Source: MED-G105 sp039025235 (GTDB lineage Bacteria; Pseudomonadota; Alphaproteobacteria; Caulobacterales; Parvularculaceae). From it: DNA of 64,000 nt. The translations under genes and the position numbers were made by a program. Positions 26,895 through 35,302 of this stretch are shown piece by piece. The notes beneath the pieces are model-generated. The model did no database searches. It was not told the origin of the DNA and worked only from the letters and a program-made list of their open reading frames with translations. Within the stretch, counting starts at the first letter, position 1; the number at the start of each line of letters is the position of its first letter. Location of the stretch: positions 124,001-188,000 of the forward strand of contig JBCCOS010000004.1 of NCBI GenBank assembly GCA_039025235.1, read 5' to 3'.

Positions 26895-27995
26895 ATGACT
26901 GATCTTTTCGAGAATCCAGCCGGGCTTGACGGCTTTGAATTCATAGAATTCTCAGCGCCTCAAAAGGGTGTCTTAGAGCCAGTTTTTATCGCTATTGGCT
27001 TTACTGAAATAGCACGTCACCGTTCGAAAGACGTGTCGCTATGGCGCCAAGGAGGTATCAATCTCATCATCAATTATGAGATTAATTCTCCCGCATGGTT
27101 TTTTGCCCGTGAACATGGCCCATCGGCGTGCGGTATGGCCTTTCGAGTGCGTGACGCGCGTCAAGCTTATGATCACTTACTGAAAAGCGGCGCCGAGCCC
27201 GTTGACGTTAGTACTGGCCCCATGGAGCTAAGACTACCAGCCATTCGTGGGATTGGCGGCGCAATTGTTTATCTCATTGATCGTTATGGTGATGAGTTAA
27301 CGGTCTACGATATAGACTTTGAATATCTTCCTGGTGTTGATAAAAACCCTGTCGGCGCGGGATTTGAGGTGATCGACCATCTTACCCACAATGTGTATAG
27401 CGGGCGTATGGCGTATTGGGCCGATTATTATGAACGCCTTTTCAATTTCCAAGAAATCAGGTTCTTTGATATTAAGGGAGAATATACTGGATTAACGTCT
27501 AAAGCACTAACGGCACCCGATGGAAAAATTCGTATTCCACTCAATGAAGAGGGAGAAAACGGTAAAGGTCAAATCGAGGAATATCTTCGCCAATTTGGCG
27601 GTGAGGGTATTCAACATATCGCCCTTTCCTGTGGCGACCTTACAGCGTGTTGGGATCGCTTAAAAGCTCTTGGTACACCATTTATGACGGCTCCCCCGGC
27701 TTCTTATTATGAGATGTTAGAAGAGCGCTTGCCTGGGCATGGGCAGCCCGTTGAAGCGCTGCAGTCAAGAGGTATTTTGCTCGACGGGACGACAGATGGT
27801 GGGTCCCCGCGACTGCTGTTACAGATTTTTGCCGAACCTCAAGTAGGGCCCGTTTTCTTTGAGTTCATTCAAAGGAAAGGAGATGATGGCTTCGGCGAAG
27901 GCAATTTTAAAGCGCTGTTTGAAAGTCTGGAAAGAGATCAAATCCGACGCGGTGCGCTTAATGTGTCGGAAGACAGCGCACTTGAGGATGCTTAA
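26895..27995 (+). CDS. hppD: 4-Hydroxyphenylpyruvate dioxygenase
   Basis: This Fe(II) dioxygenase turns 4-hydroxyphenylpyruvate into homogentisate in tyrosine breakdown. The 366 residues form two vicinal-oxygen-chelate domains. The metal ligands are in the C-terminal half: His in GFEVIDHLTHNV (about 162), His in GEGIQHIALSCGD (about 240) and Glu in GPVFFEFIQRKG (about 323). The ATG at 26895 has GGAG seven bases upstream. It lies 127 bases after phhA. Its TAA stop (27993-27995) falls inside a palindromic repeat element. The next pathway genes (homogentisate dioxygenase and others) are not nearby. Confidence 0.97.
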   Translation: MTDLFENPAGLDGFEFIEFSAPQKGVLEPVFIAIGFTEIARHRSKDVSLWRQGGINLIINYEINSPAWFFAREHGPSACGMAFRVRDARQAYDHLLKSGAEPVDVSTGPMELRLPAIRGIGGAIVYLIDRYGDELTVYDIDFEYLPGVDKNPVGAGFEVIDHLTHNVYSGRMAYWADYYERLFNFQEIRFFDIKGEYTGLTSKALTAPDGKIRIPLNEEGENGKGQIEEYLRQFGGEGIQHIALSCGDLTACWDRLKALGTPFMTAPPASYYEMLEERLPGHGQPVEALQSRGILLDGTTDGGSPRLLLQIFAEPQVGPVFFEFIQRKGDDGFGEGNFKALFESLERDQIRRGALNVSEDSALEDA

Positions 27996-28110
27996 AGCGT
28001 CGACATTTCAATTGGTATCGGAACGACGCTTTAAGTTTTTGTTTTTAAGCGTTTCCGCCAATACCCAAACGGGCGGCCAACCGCGCACAATTGGCCTGGA
28101 AACGCTTTAA
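27991..28110 (-). repeat. Bipartite palindromic element, copy D, ending two genes
   Basis: Two hairpins: AAAGCGTC/GACGCTTT (27994-28001 with 28025-28032) and AAGCGTTTCC/GGAAACGCTT (28047-28056 with 28098-28107), the latter enclosing GCCAAT/ATTGGC. The ends are CTTAAAGCG and CGCTTTAA. The orientation is opposite to copies A-C: its reverse complement shares CAAAAACTTAAAGCG with copy B. The left end supplies the hppD stop TAA and the right end the stop of the convergent PEGA gene. It probably also ends transcription. Confidence 0.85.
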
Positions 28111-28415
28111 TTGAGCGGCGGAAGCGTACCTGCTGCCACATCTGATGTCGGTGCGGCTAATTCCAGATCGACCGTCAGTCGCCTTTGGTCGGGTGTAAGA
28201 ATAATTTGTTGTTTTTTAAATCCTGCTTTTGCAACGGTGACGTTTCTGGGGCTGTCTACCAATACGCTACATGGTGTAACACACTCGCCATATCCCTCCA
28301 CAATCACTGTTGCCCCCGAGGGGTTGGTTGAGATCGACGTGGGACCCATTGTGCAGCCCGATGCGAAGAAAAGAAAAAAAGGCAGTAAGCGCATTAATAT
28401 CTGATACTTAGGCAT
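28107..28415 (-). CDS. Small PEGA-domain lipoprotein
   Basis: This 102-residue protein starts at the ATG at 28415, preceded by AGAAAGAGAG; an upstream in-frame ATG at 28472 would hide the signal peptide. The lipobox is FASGC (Cys near residue 21). The rest is one PEGA domain (STNPSGATVIVEG ... VTPCSVLVD ... AKAGFKKQQIIL), a small beta fold usually found on surface or periplasmic proteins. CVTPC holds two extra cysteines. The function is unknown. Its stop codon lies within the palindromic element, and it is the last gene on the minus strand of the sulfur-related group. Confidence 0.8.
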   Translation of the reverse strand: MPKYQILMRLLPFFLFFASGCTMGPTSISTNPSGATVIVEGYGECVTPCSVLVDSPRNVTVAKAGFKKQQIILTPDQRRLTVDLELAAPTSDVAAGTLPPLN

Positions 28416-28488
28416 ATCTCTCTTTCTAAAGAACAAGCTTAGTATCGACATTTGACAAAACTCGTCTTTCACTTTTATCAGTATAGCT

Positions 28489-29664
28489 TTAGTCTATTAG
28501 TTTAACTGCCGCCATTACGTTAAATGCATTTTCTAGATCGTAGATTAAGTCTTCCGGATCCTCAAGGCCAGCATGAAGCCTTAATAGAGGCCCAGTCTCT
28601 TGCCATCTCGTTGCAGTGCGAATCGGTTTTGGGTCACATGGAATGCATAGACTTTCATATCCGCCCCAAGAATAACCCATTCCAAATAAGCGAAGTGCGT
28701 CATGAAAAGCACGAAGTGCTCGCTCATGATTCCGCTTTAAGATGATACTGAACAATCCGCTGGATCCGGTAAAATGCTGTTTCCAATTGGCGTGCCCGAC
28801 GCATGTTGATAAGGCAGGATATAATACAGTCTTCACGTCGTCATGGTTCGTTAGCCATTCACATAAAATCGTGGCGTTCGTTTCATGCTGCTTTAAACGC
28901 GTTGTTAAGGTGCGTATACCCCGTAAAGTCAAATAGGCGTCGTCGGCCGATACGCTAGAGCCGATGCGCAAAAGTGACCGAAACACAGCGTTCGCTGTCT
29001 GCTCACTGGCGGATGTGATTGTTCCAATCAAACAATCAGAATGACCAGCAAGATATTTTGTGCCTGCCTGAATGCTGACATCTGCGCCCAATGAAAGTGG
29101 TTTGTAATAAACCCCGGCAGACCACGTATTATCCACAATCACTGTAACATCGTCTTGATTTCGGGCCGTTGCCAAAGCGGTGATATCGCCGACCTCAAAT
29201 GTCAATGAGCTGGGGGCTTCTGTATAGATTACTTTTGTGTTTGGTCGGAGGAGCTCAGTGATCCGATCCCCAATCATCGGATCAAAAAAAGTTGTTTCAA
29301 CGCCAAATCGTTTTAAAAATCCGTCGGCAAATTTTCGAGTGGGGTCATAGACGCCGTCTGCCATAAGCACATGATCGCCCGTTTGTACGAAGGCAAGAAT
29401 GGCGGCGATACAAGCTTGCAGACCAGATGGCGCCAGATGTGTCGCAACACCACATTCTAATTCTGTAACAATGTCTTCTAGCTGACGATGCGTACTGGTG
29501 CCTAATCGTCCGTACCGAATGCTTCTTTTTCCGTCCAGAAAGGCATCATAATCAGAAAATAATATTGTCGACGCCCGTTCGATTGGTGGGTTAACAGGAT
29601 GGTCGGGGACCCCGTTTGGTCGACTGGAATGGATGAGCTTTGTTGGTTCTTTCATCAAACCCAC
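28489..29664 (-). CDS. metC: Cys/Met metabolism PLP enzyme, cystathionine beta-lyase-like
   Basis: This fold-type I PLP enzyme would cleave cystathionine to homocysteine, pyruvate and ammonia. The 391 residues carry the PLP lysine in QAGTKYLAGHSD (near 203), with the cofactor-contacting VIVDNTWSAGVYYKPL just before. Other landmarks are RYGRLGTSTHRQLED and the late SWGGYESL, which favours beta-lyase over gamma-synthase. Substrate choice within this family is hard to read from sequence, so the symbol is tentative. The ATG at 29664 is used; an ATG three codons later is possible. Neighbours sseA and cysK fit a sulfur amino-acid role. Confidence 0.87.
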   Translation of the reverse strand: MGLMKEPTKLIHSSRPNGVPDHPVNPPIERASTILFSDYDAFLDGKRSIRYGRLGTSTHRQLEDIVTELECGVATHLAPSGLQACIAAILAFVQTGDHVLMADGVYDPTRKFADGFLKRFGVETTFFDPMIGDRITELLRPNTKVIYTEAPSSLTFEVGDITALATARNQDDVTVIVDNTWSAGVYYKPLSLGADVSIQAGTKYLAGHSDCLIGTITSASEQTANAVFRSLLRIGSSVSADDAYLTLRGIRTLTTRLKQHETNATILCEWLTNHDDVKTVLYPALSTCVGHANWKQHFTGSSGLFSIILKRNHERALRAFHDALRLFGMGYSWGGYESLCIPCDPKPIRTATRWQETGPLLRLHAGLEDPEDLIYDLENAFNVMAAVKLID

Positions 29665-29779
29665 TGCGCCTTAATTAATGCGTCGCAATAAAAATAGATA
29701 GTGTATGTTTCAATCAAAGGGGGAGAGCCATCAACAGAAACCGCCCATAATCCGGTGTCACGGTTCAAAATATCATTCG

Positions 29780-30304
29780 TCAGTCATTTGCAGGAACCTC
29801 TATGACACCTTTCCGTGATGCATACGGTGTGAAGCCAAATTTCTGATAAAGCGGAAGGGCCGCAGGATGATCAAGCGTACACGTTTCGAGATTGACCCGT
29901 TTTGGTCCCGATTGCCAGGCAAGATCATTGCATTGCGAAAAGAAATAGCGTCCCAGGCCAAGTCCATGGGCATTAGGCGCCAAGCCAAATAGTTTTATGC
30001 AGACATCGTTGCTGTCGCGCTTGTCAATTTCGCAGAAGCCGCAGGGCGCGCCTTTATGATAAAGAACATAGATATAGGTATCGGGATGGGCGATAATTGT
30101 GGTCAATTCTTCGTCGCTAAGTCGCTTACGGCTGAACCAGTGGTGCCGGTCGCCAACGATTCCATAGAGATAGCGATAAAAATGTGGCGGTGGATCTTCG
30201 GCGCGCAGTATTGCAACCTTTGAGACCGGCGAAGGGGTTTGCGTCCGCAGCGGGCGATTGCGCTGCTCAAGGAAAGTAATCGTTACATTAAATCTACGGT
30301 GCAT
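29780..30304 (-). CDS. GNAT-family N-acetyltransferase
   Basis: This is a 174-residue GNAT enzyme, which transfers an acetyl group from acetyl-CoA to an amine. The acetyl-CoA-binding motif A is seen in NAHGLGLGRYFFSQCND (about 115-131), and the family's late motif B appears as NLETCTLDHPAALPLYQKFGFTPY. The substrate is unknown. It lies between sseA and metC on the minus strand, with about 95-115 bases on each side, so it may share their transcript. The ATG at 30304 is the only good start. Confidence 0.85.
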   Translation of the reverse strand: MHRRFNVTITFLEQRNRPLRTQTPSPVSKVAILRAEDPPPHFYRYLYGIVGDRHHWFSRKRLSDEELTTIIAHPDTYIYVLYHKGAPCGFCEIDKRDSNDVCIKLFGLAPNAHGLGLGRYFFSQCNDLAWQSGPKRVNLETCTLDHPAALPLYQKFGFTPYASRKGVIEVPAND

Positions 30305-30398
30305 GGGGTTAATTTAAAACAACATTGCCTTTAACGCTATTGTATTTCCCTTGAGGTCGAACATATCCGCAAGTAACCATCGTGGGGCACGAAATTGC

Positions 30399-31280
30399 CT
30401 ATCGCGCTGTAGTGACAGGGAAACGGTCCGCAGAATTAACGTTGCCCCACTCGGCAAATGAGCCATCATACAAAGCATGATCAAATCGTCCAAGTACTTC
30501 CAGCGCTAGGATCACAATCGCTGCGGTTACCCCAGACCCACATGTTGCTATTAGGGGACGTTTATCGTCGTCTAATTTTTCATTGAAGATGGTGAATAAT
30601 TCGTCTTTTGATTTGAGCCTTGCAGTTTTGTCAATTAACATCGTGAACGGAATATTGAGAGCGCCAGGGATGGCACCGCTCCGCAGACCAGGACGTGGCT
30701 CTTGCTGTTCTCCTAGGAACCTTGGTGCCGGTCGCGCATCAATGATCAGCGCATCTTGGTCTCTGGTTGCGGCAAGCACGTCGTCGGCTGTTGCCACCCG
30801 TGCTTTGTTTGAGTGATCGAGCTGGTGATCGCTATAGGAACATGTCTTAACTGCCTTAAATTCATCTCTTTCCAAAACATGCCCTTGGTTGATCCATAAG
30901 GGTAAGCCTCCATCAAGAACAGTAACTCTGGGCCAGCCCATCGCTCTGAAGGTCCACCAAACACGCGCTGCAGAAAAGAGCCCCTGATCATCATATACGA
31001 TAAGGTCTTTATCGGGCGATAATCCGGCTTCTGCCGTGTATTGGTTAAAAATCTTTTGTGTGGGCAGCATGTGAGGGAGAGGTGACGTTCGATCACAGAC
31101 CTTATCAATATCGAAAAAAACAGCACCCGGAATTCGTCTTTTCTCGAATGCTGATCTTGCAGGTGGGTCGTCTGGGCTCAGCCGCCAGGAGCCATCGACG
31201 ATTTGCACCTCATGGGGCGTTTTTCTCAGACATTCCGCGAGGGTTTCGACTGAAATAAGGGGACCGATTAATTCATCCAT
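30399..31280 (-). CDS. sseA: 3-Mercaptopyruvate sulfurtransferase-like rhodanese
   Basis: The 293-residue tandem rhodanese moves sulfane sulfur from 3-mercaptopyruvate or thiosulfate to an acceptor. The inactive N-terminal domain (about 1-140) has the usual VDGSWRLSPDDPPARSAF and the RIPGAVFFDID signature. The catalytic C-terminal domain ends with the active-site loop ATCGSGVTAA, Cys near 246; CGSGVTA favours mercaptopyruvate sulfurtransferase over thiosulfate rhodanese. Its start overlaps the cysK end by 13 bases, so the two are probably translated together. The product is probably cytoplasmic, as no signal peptide is seen. Confidence 0.93.
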   Translation of the reverse strand: MDELIGPLISVETLAECLRKTPHEVQIVDGSWRLSPDDPPARSAFEKRRIPGAVFFDIDKVCDRTSPLPHMLPTQKIFNQYTAEAGLSPDKDLIVYDDQGLFSAARVWWTFRAMGWPRVTVLDGGLPLWINQGHVLERDEFKAVKTCSYSDHQLDHSNKARVATADDVLAATRDQDALIIDARPAPRFLGEQQEPRPGLRSGAIPGALNIPFTMLIDKTARLKSKDELFTIFNEKLDDDKRPLIATCGSGVTAAIVILALEVLGRFDHALYDGSFAEWGNVNSADRFPVTTAR

Positions 31281-32269
31281 GGTGGGATCGGAAGGTCTTT
31301 TGATTTCAAAAAGTCCGGGTTGAATAGCTTCGACGCGTACCGATTACCGTAGTCGCAGAGAATAGTCACAATGGTGTGGCCAGGTCCAAGCTCTTTAGCA
31401 AGACGAATGGCTCCTGCAACGTTAATTCCCGCAGAGCCACCGAGGCAAAGACCCTCTTCTTCAACCAGTTTAAATATAATTTCGAGCGCTTCTGAATCCG
31501 GCACGCGAAAAGCATCGTCGAACGCCATCTCTTCTAGGTTGCCCGTTACGCGCCCTTGGCCAATGCCTTCGGTGATCGATGAGCCTTCACTATCAAGATC
31601 ACCCGTCTTCACCCAACTAAAGAGTTTTGCCCCCATGGGATCTGTGAGAAAGCACTTAACGTCTTTATTTCTTTCTTTCAGGGCCATCGTGACACCTGCG
31701 AGTGTTCCGCCCGAACCAACGGCACAAGTAAACCCGTCGATTTTTCCGTTGGTTTGCTCCCATATTTCAGGGCCCGTGGTGTTGTAATGGGCGTTGCGAT
31801 TGGCCGTATTATCAAATTGATTGGCCCACAGAACACCGTTTGGCGTCGTTGCTTTTAGTTCTTCGGCAAGACGACCGGAGTATCTGATATAGTTATTTGG
31901 ATCTGCATAGGGTACGGCATCAACTTCAATAAGCTCTGCACCTAAAAGTCGTATAGCGAGTTTCTTCTCGACGCTTTGTGTGCGTGGAAACACAATCTTA
32001 ACATCATAGCCGAGTACGGCACCAACCATGGCAAGGCCAATGCCAGTGTTGCCTGCTGTTCCCTCTACGATTGTTCCACCAGGTTGCAATGCGCCTCGTT
32101 TCTCAGCGTCACGAATAATCCCTAGGGCTGCGCGGTCTTTCACTGATTGACCTGGGTTTAGGAATTCAGCTTTCCCGAGAATTGTGCAGCCTGTTTCTTC
32201 AGACGCACGTTTCAGTTTGATGAGCGGTGTATTCCCGATTTTTTCAAGTATATTGTCAGCGAATTGCAT
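31268..32269 (-). CDS. cysK: Cysteine synthase A
   Basis: O-acetylserine sulfhydrylase makes cysteine from O-acetylserine and sulfide with PLP. The 333 residues have the PLP lysine at Lys44 in NPGQSVKDRAALG, the substrate loop EGTAGNTGIGLA, the phosphate-binding glycine loop VGSGGTLAG and the late GGSAGINVAGA. The length and EGTAGNTG (where many CysK have EPTSGNTG) place it in a cysteine synthase subgroup common in alphaproteobacteria; cystathionine synthase activity is a less likely alternative. The 3' end overlaps sseA by 13 bases. Confidence 0.93.
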   Translation of the reverse strand: MQFADNILEKIGNTPLIKLKRASEETGCTILGKAEFLNPGQSVKDRAALGIIRDAEKRGALQPGGTIVEGTAGNTGIGLAMVGAVLGYDVKIVFPRTQSVEKKLAIRLLGAELIEVDAVPYADPNNYIRYSGRLAEELKATTPNGVLWANQFDNTANRNAHYNTTGPEIWEQTNGKIDGFTCAVGSGGTLAGVTMALKERNKDVKCFLTDPMGAKLFSWVKTGDLDSEGSSITEGIGQGRVTGNLEEMAFDDAFRVPDSEALEIIFKLVEEEGLCLGGSAGINVAGAIRLAKELGPGHTIVTILCDYGNRYASKLFNPDFLKSKDLPIPPWMN

Positions 32270-32381
32270 GTAATAAAACTGCCTCTATCTTCGAAAAAAG
32301 CTTTACGGCGCGGGTGTCAATTGGTCGATATAAATAGGCGACCCTATGAATGGATACCCTTGCCATCTTGCAAAGGCTAAA

Positions 32382-33053
32382 TCATCCTTCCAAATGTGGC
32401 CCTTCGGGCGCGGGGTAAGCGAGGCGCTGATCGAGATAAGCCGCTGCCATTTCCAGAAACTCATCAACTTTTGATTCCATAAAATGGTCTGCACCAGGAA
32501 GGACCTGAAATTCGACCTTGCGCCCTTTTTGTGTTCGTGTCCGTTCAACCATAGTTTTGGTTTCCTCTGGCGGACAAATCCTATCATATTCGCCATGGAT
32601 CACGACGCCCGATGATGGGCAAGGTGCTAAAAATGTAAAGTCGTAAAGGTTAGCCGCAGTTGAGGCACAGATGAAGCCGGCAATTTCGGGCCTTCTCATA
32701 AGAAGTTGCATGCTGATCCAAGAGCCGAATGAAAATCCGCCAACCCATGCGAAAGGAGCATTAGGATTCATTTGCTGGATATAGTCTAGAGCGGTCGCAG
32801 CGTCTGCTAATTCACCCTGGCCCTGGTCATATTCACCCTGGCTTCGCCCAACACCCCTGAAATTAAATCGCAGCACTGAAAATCCGCGCTTGGCGAACAT
32901 ATTATACATCTCGTAGCAGATGCGATTGTTCATCGTGCCGCCGAAAAGAGGGTGCGGATGCAGGATAAGGGCGACAGGTGGGGTGTCGCCGCGTCCCTTT
33001 TGATACTGCCCTTCCAAACGCCCTTCGGGCCCGGCGAAAACAACTTCCGGCAT
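32382..33053 (-). CDS. Alpha/beta hydrolase (COG2945 type)
   Basis: This 223-residue serine hydrolase has no signal peptide. The nucleophile elbow is GGFSFGS with Ser108, the acid Asp157 in HGEYDRICPP and the base His190 in PGADHFMES. The opening LILHPHPLFGGTMNNRI is the hallmark of the COG2945 group, whose members are usually annotated as alpha/beta hydrolases with unknown substrate. It heads the minus-strand group, with cysK 112 bases downstream, and is divergent from iscR. The ATG at 33053 is used. Confidence 0.88.
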   Translation of the reverse strand: MPEVVFAGPEGRLEGQYQKGRGDTPPVALILHPHPLFGGTMNNRICYEMYNMFAKRGFSVLRFNFRGVGRSQGEYDQGQGELADAATALDYIQQMNPNAPFAWVGGFSFGSWISMQLLMRRPEIAGFICASTAANLYDFTFLAPCPSSGVVIHGEYDRICPPEETKTMVERTRTQKGRKVEFQVLPGADHFMESKVDEFLEMAAAYLDQRLAYPAPEGPHLEG

Positions 33054-33415
33054 TATATTGTTCCTGTTTTGAGAAAATTGCTGATCAAAAAAGTCGGGTA
33101 TTACTAAAAACTGGGAGATTTCCGTAATTTTTCCGACAAAAAAGATGCTTTTTGGCGCAGATAAAGTTGACTAAATTACTCAGCTTTATTATCTCCATAA
33201 CCTAAGAGCAAAGAATTTGTTGGCGCTATATCACGAGTTTTTAAAAAGCGGCAGGGCCAATCGCTGGAATTTGTAAGGTTTTTCATTTTCGTCTGCTGCC
33301 AATCGCATACGCGGTTGGTAAAATAGAGTGTTGGTCAGCGTTTGGCACCGCAAGAGTTTGTAATTTGTTCATTGAGACAATGAGTTACGTTTTTTAGTTG
33401 AAAAGAGATGTCAAC
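33054..33415. other. Divergent region between hydrolase and iscR, long iscR leader
   Basis: The 362-base gap holds the iscR promoter and IscR-like box (see 33163-33195). The predicted iscR leader is about 210 bases long, which is unusual. It contains a hairpin CCAATCGC/GCGGTTGG (33299-33318) with one G-U pair. No small gene is evident. Confidence 0.5.
33163..33195 (+). promoter_or_regulatory. Candidate iscR/suf promoter with type 1 IscR box
   Basis: AAAGTTGACTAAATTACTC (33163-33181), continued by AGCTTT to 33187, fits the Escherichia coli type 1 IscR consensus (ATASYYGACTRWWWYAGTCRRSTAT) at nearly all positions, with ACTC in the place of AGTC. The box covers TTGACT (33167-33172), a good -35; 17 bases later is TATCTC (33190-33195), a fair -10. 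An Fe-S-loaded IscR bound here would block transcription of its own operon. The consensus is established; its use here is inference. Confidence 0.6.
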
Positions 33416-33922
33416 GTGAAACTTTCTGCCAAAGGGCGTTATGCGGTTCAAGCGATGAGCGACATCGCCGTTTTCGGCGGGGATGAGAAGCCAATCGCAA
33501 TTCCCGAAATTTCCCTCCGGCAAGGAATTTCGGAGACCTATCTCGATCAAATCTTCGCGAAACTGCGCCGCGCCGGACTTTTGGAAAGTGTCCGTGGTGC
33601 TGGGGGCGGCTATCGTTTGGCTCAACCGGTGAGTGACATCCGTATTGGCGCGATCGTTGCCGCGGTTGATGAGCAGATCAAAACCACGGGCTGCAAGCCT
33701 CAGGATGGCAAAGGCTGTCGCGGTACGTCTGCAAGATGCTTGACGCATGATCTTTGGGACGAATTGGCTCGTCAGATCGAGATTTTCCTAAATACCGTAA
33801 CCTTGGAAGACGTTATCGCTCGTCGTGTTCTAGGCATTGCATCGGTGCAGTCGCCAAAAACGTCTGAGCAGATCGCCGTTAAGAATTCACTTCTGGAGCG
33901 GGTAGGGAGTGTTGAACGGTGA
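33416..33922 (+). CDS. iscR: Rrf2-family Fe-S regulator, IscR-like
   Basis: This regulator senses Fe-S status and controls Fe-S assembly genes. The GTG at 33416 gives the standard start MKLSAKGRYAVQAM (168 residues); an upstream TTG at 33398 is unlikely. It has a winged helix (about 1-70, with ETYLDQIFAKLRRAGLLESVRG and GGGYRLA) and the cluster ligands Cys93, Cys101 and Cys108, with His111 in CLTHDLW. Spacing C-x7-C-x6-C differs a little from E. coli (C-x5-C-x5-C). It overlaps the desulfurase gene by four bases and begins the suf operon. Confidence 0.93.
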   Translation: MKLSAKGRYAVQAMSDIAVFGGDEKPIAIPEISLRQGISETYLDQIFAKLRRAGLLESVRGAGGGYRLAQPVSDIRIGAIVAAVDEQIKTTGCKPQDGKGCRGTSARCLTHDLWDELARQIEIFLNTVTLEDVIARRVLGIASVQSPKTSEQIAVKNSLLERVGSVER

Positions 33923-35079
33923 CGAGACACTACCTTGATCACAATGCGACAGCGCCCATGCGTCCAGAAGCTCTTGAGGCGCTGACGGCGGCTCTCTCAA
34001 TAACAGGAAACGCATCCTCCGTCCATGCGGAAGGGCGCGCTGCTCGTGCAACTCTTGAAACTGCCCGGGAGGAGGTGCGCGCCCTTGCCGGAGCGCCCGT
34101 CGGCGGCGTTGTTTTTACGAGCGGCGGCACTGAGGCGATCCACGCCGGCATTCGAGGTTTGGTCAATGACGGCGAGAATTCAAAGAAGCTTACAAAGATA
34201 TTCGTGAGTTCTGTTGAGCATGCAGCGGTTTTTTCCGCAGCAGAGGCGACAGGTTTGCCTGTTGAGAAAATTCCCGTTGATCACCACGGGGTTGTCGACC
34301 TTGATTGGCTCAACAAAAGCCTCGCCGATTACACAGCGGGTGGCGATTTGTCGGATGAGACTGTGCTGGTTGCTGTGATGCTGGCGAATAATGAAACAGG
34401 TGTCATTCAGCCAATCACCGAGGTTGCCGACATCGTTCATTCTGCTGGCGGTCTATTGCTGGTTGATGCCGTTCAGGCGATTGGGAAAATACCATTAAAC
34501 TTTTCAATGCTTGGCGCTGACCTTATGGCAATTAGTGCGCATAAGTTTGGCGGGCCTATTGGTGTCGGCGCACTTATTACACAGCCAAATTTGCCCATTG
34601 CTCCTCTTATGGGCGGTGGTGGCCAGGAACAAAACCGGCGTGCCGGAACACACAATGTGCCGGCGATCGCTGGGTTTGGAAAAGCGGCTTTAGCGGCGCG
34701 CAATGATCTAAGACAAATCGATAGGATTTCTAAAGTTCGCAATAGCGCTGAGCGCGTTGTTAAGAATTTAGGGGCGACTGTCTTTGGTGAAGGGGTGGAC
34801 AGACTTCCTGGCGCTCTTTGTTTCAGTGCGCCTGGGTTTTCAAGTGAAACGCAGCTGATGTCATTGGATCTTGCAGGCGTTGCGGCATCCGCCGGGTCCG
34901 CTTGCTCCTCTGGAAAGTCTTCGCCGAGCCATGTGTTGACGGCAATGGGCGTTGACCGCGACGCGGCGCGATCATCCTTGCGCGTATCATTCGGTTGGTC
35001 ATCAACAGACGATGATGCGCAAGCCTTCTGTGATGCTTGGAGTGAAGCATACACTCGGATTAAATCGAGGGCGGCATAA
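33919..35079 (+). CDS. iscS: Cysteine desulfurase, IscS/NifS type
   Basis: This PLP enzyme removes sulfur from cysteine and passes it on as a persulfide for Fe-S assembly. The 386 residues start with YLDHNATAPMRPEA, the classic group I opening. The PLP lysine is in ISAHKFGGPIGVG (near 208), and the catalytic cysteine is in AGSACSSGKSSPSHVL (near 329). The GTG start overlaps the iscR stop by four bases. A second desulfurase, SufS (group II), is encoded at the end of the same operon; having both is common in alphaproteobacterial suf operons. Confidence 0.94.
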   Translation: MTRHYLDHNATAPMRPEALEALTAALSITGNASSVHAEGRAARATLETAREEVRALAGAPVGGVVFTSGGTEAIHAGIRGLVNDGENSKKLTKIFVSSVEHAAVFSAAEATGLPVEKIPVDHHGVVDLDWLNKSLADYTAGGDLSDETVLVAVMLANNETGVIQPITEVADIVHSAGGLLLVDAVQAIGKIPLNFSMLGADLMAISAHKFGGPIGVGALITQPNLPIAPLMGGGGQEQNRRAGTHNVPAIAGFGKAALAARNDLRQIDRISKVRNSAERVVKNLGATVFGEGVDRLPGALCFSAPGFSSETQLMSLDLAGVAASAGSACSSGKSSPSHVLTAMGVDRDAARSSLRVSFGWSSTDDDAQAFCDAWSEAYTRIKSRAA

Positions 35080-35180
35080 TGGCAATGATCATGAGACGCA
35101 TTATGAAGTTTTCGCGAAATGATACCCGGCTGTTGTTAACGCCCATCCGGGAAAGTGAGGGATGCGTAAAAGAGTTTTGA
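35079..35180 (+). CDS. Possible 33-residue small ORF after iscS
   Basis: An ATG overlaps the iscS stop (TAATG), with GAGGG upstream, and opens a 33-codon frame beginning MAMIMRRIMKFSRNDTR. I recognise no family. The 223-base gap before sufB otherwise looks noncoding. Could be a translated leader or chance. Confidence 0.2.
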   Translation: MAMIMRRIMKFSRNDTRLLLTPIRESEGCVKEF

Positions 35181-35302
35181 CGATCGATTGCGTAAACGAG
35201 TTTATGGTTTTGTTTTCACTGAATGAGCCCTGTCCGAAGCGAATGAAGTTAAACGTAAAAGTTTTTATGAGAATGAATAATCTCAAAATAGAGGTCTGAT
35301 AG

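Noticed and set aside
28111..28404. Plus-strand open frame opposite the PEGA gene
   Set aside because: It is antisense to a clear lipoprotein gene and has no recognisable domain.
28416..28472. Longer N terminus for the PEGA lipoprotein
   Set aside because: It would bury the lipoprotein signal peptide, and the ATG at 28415 has a good AGAAAGAGAG site.
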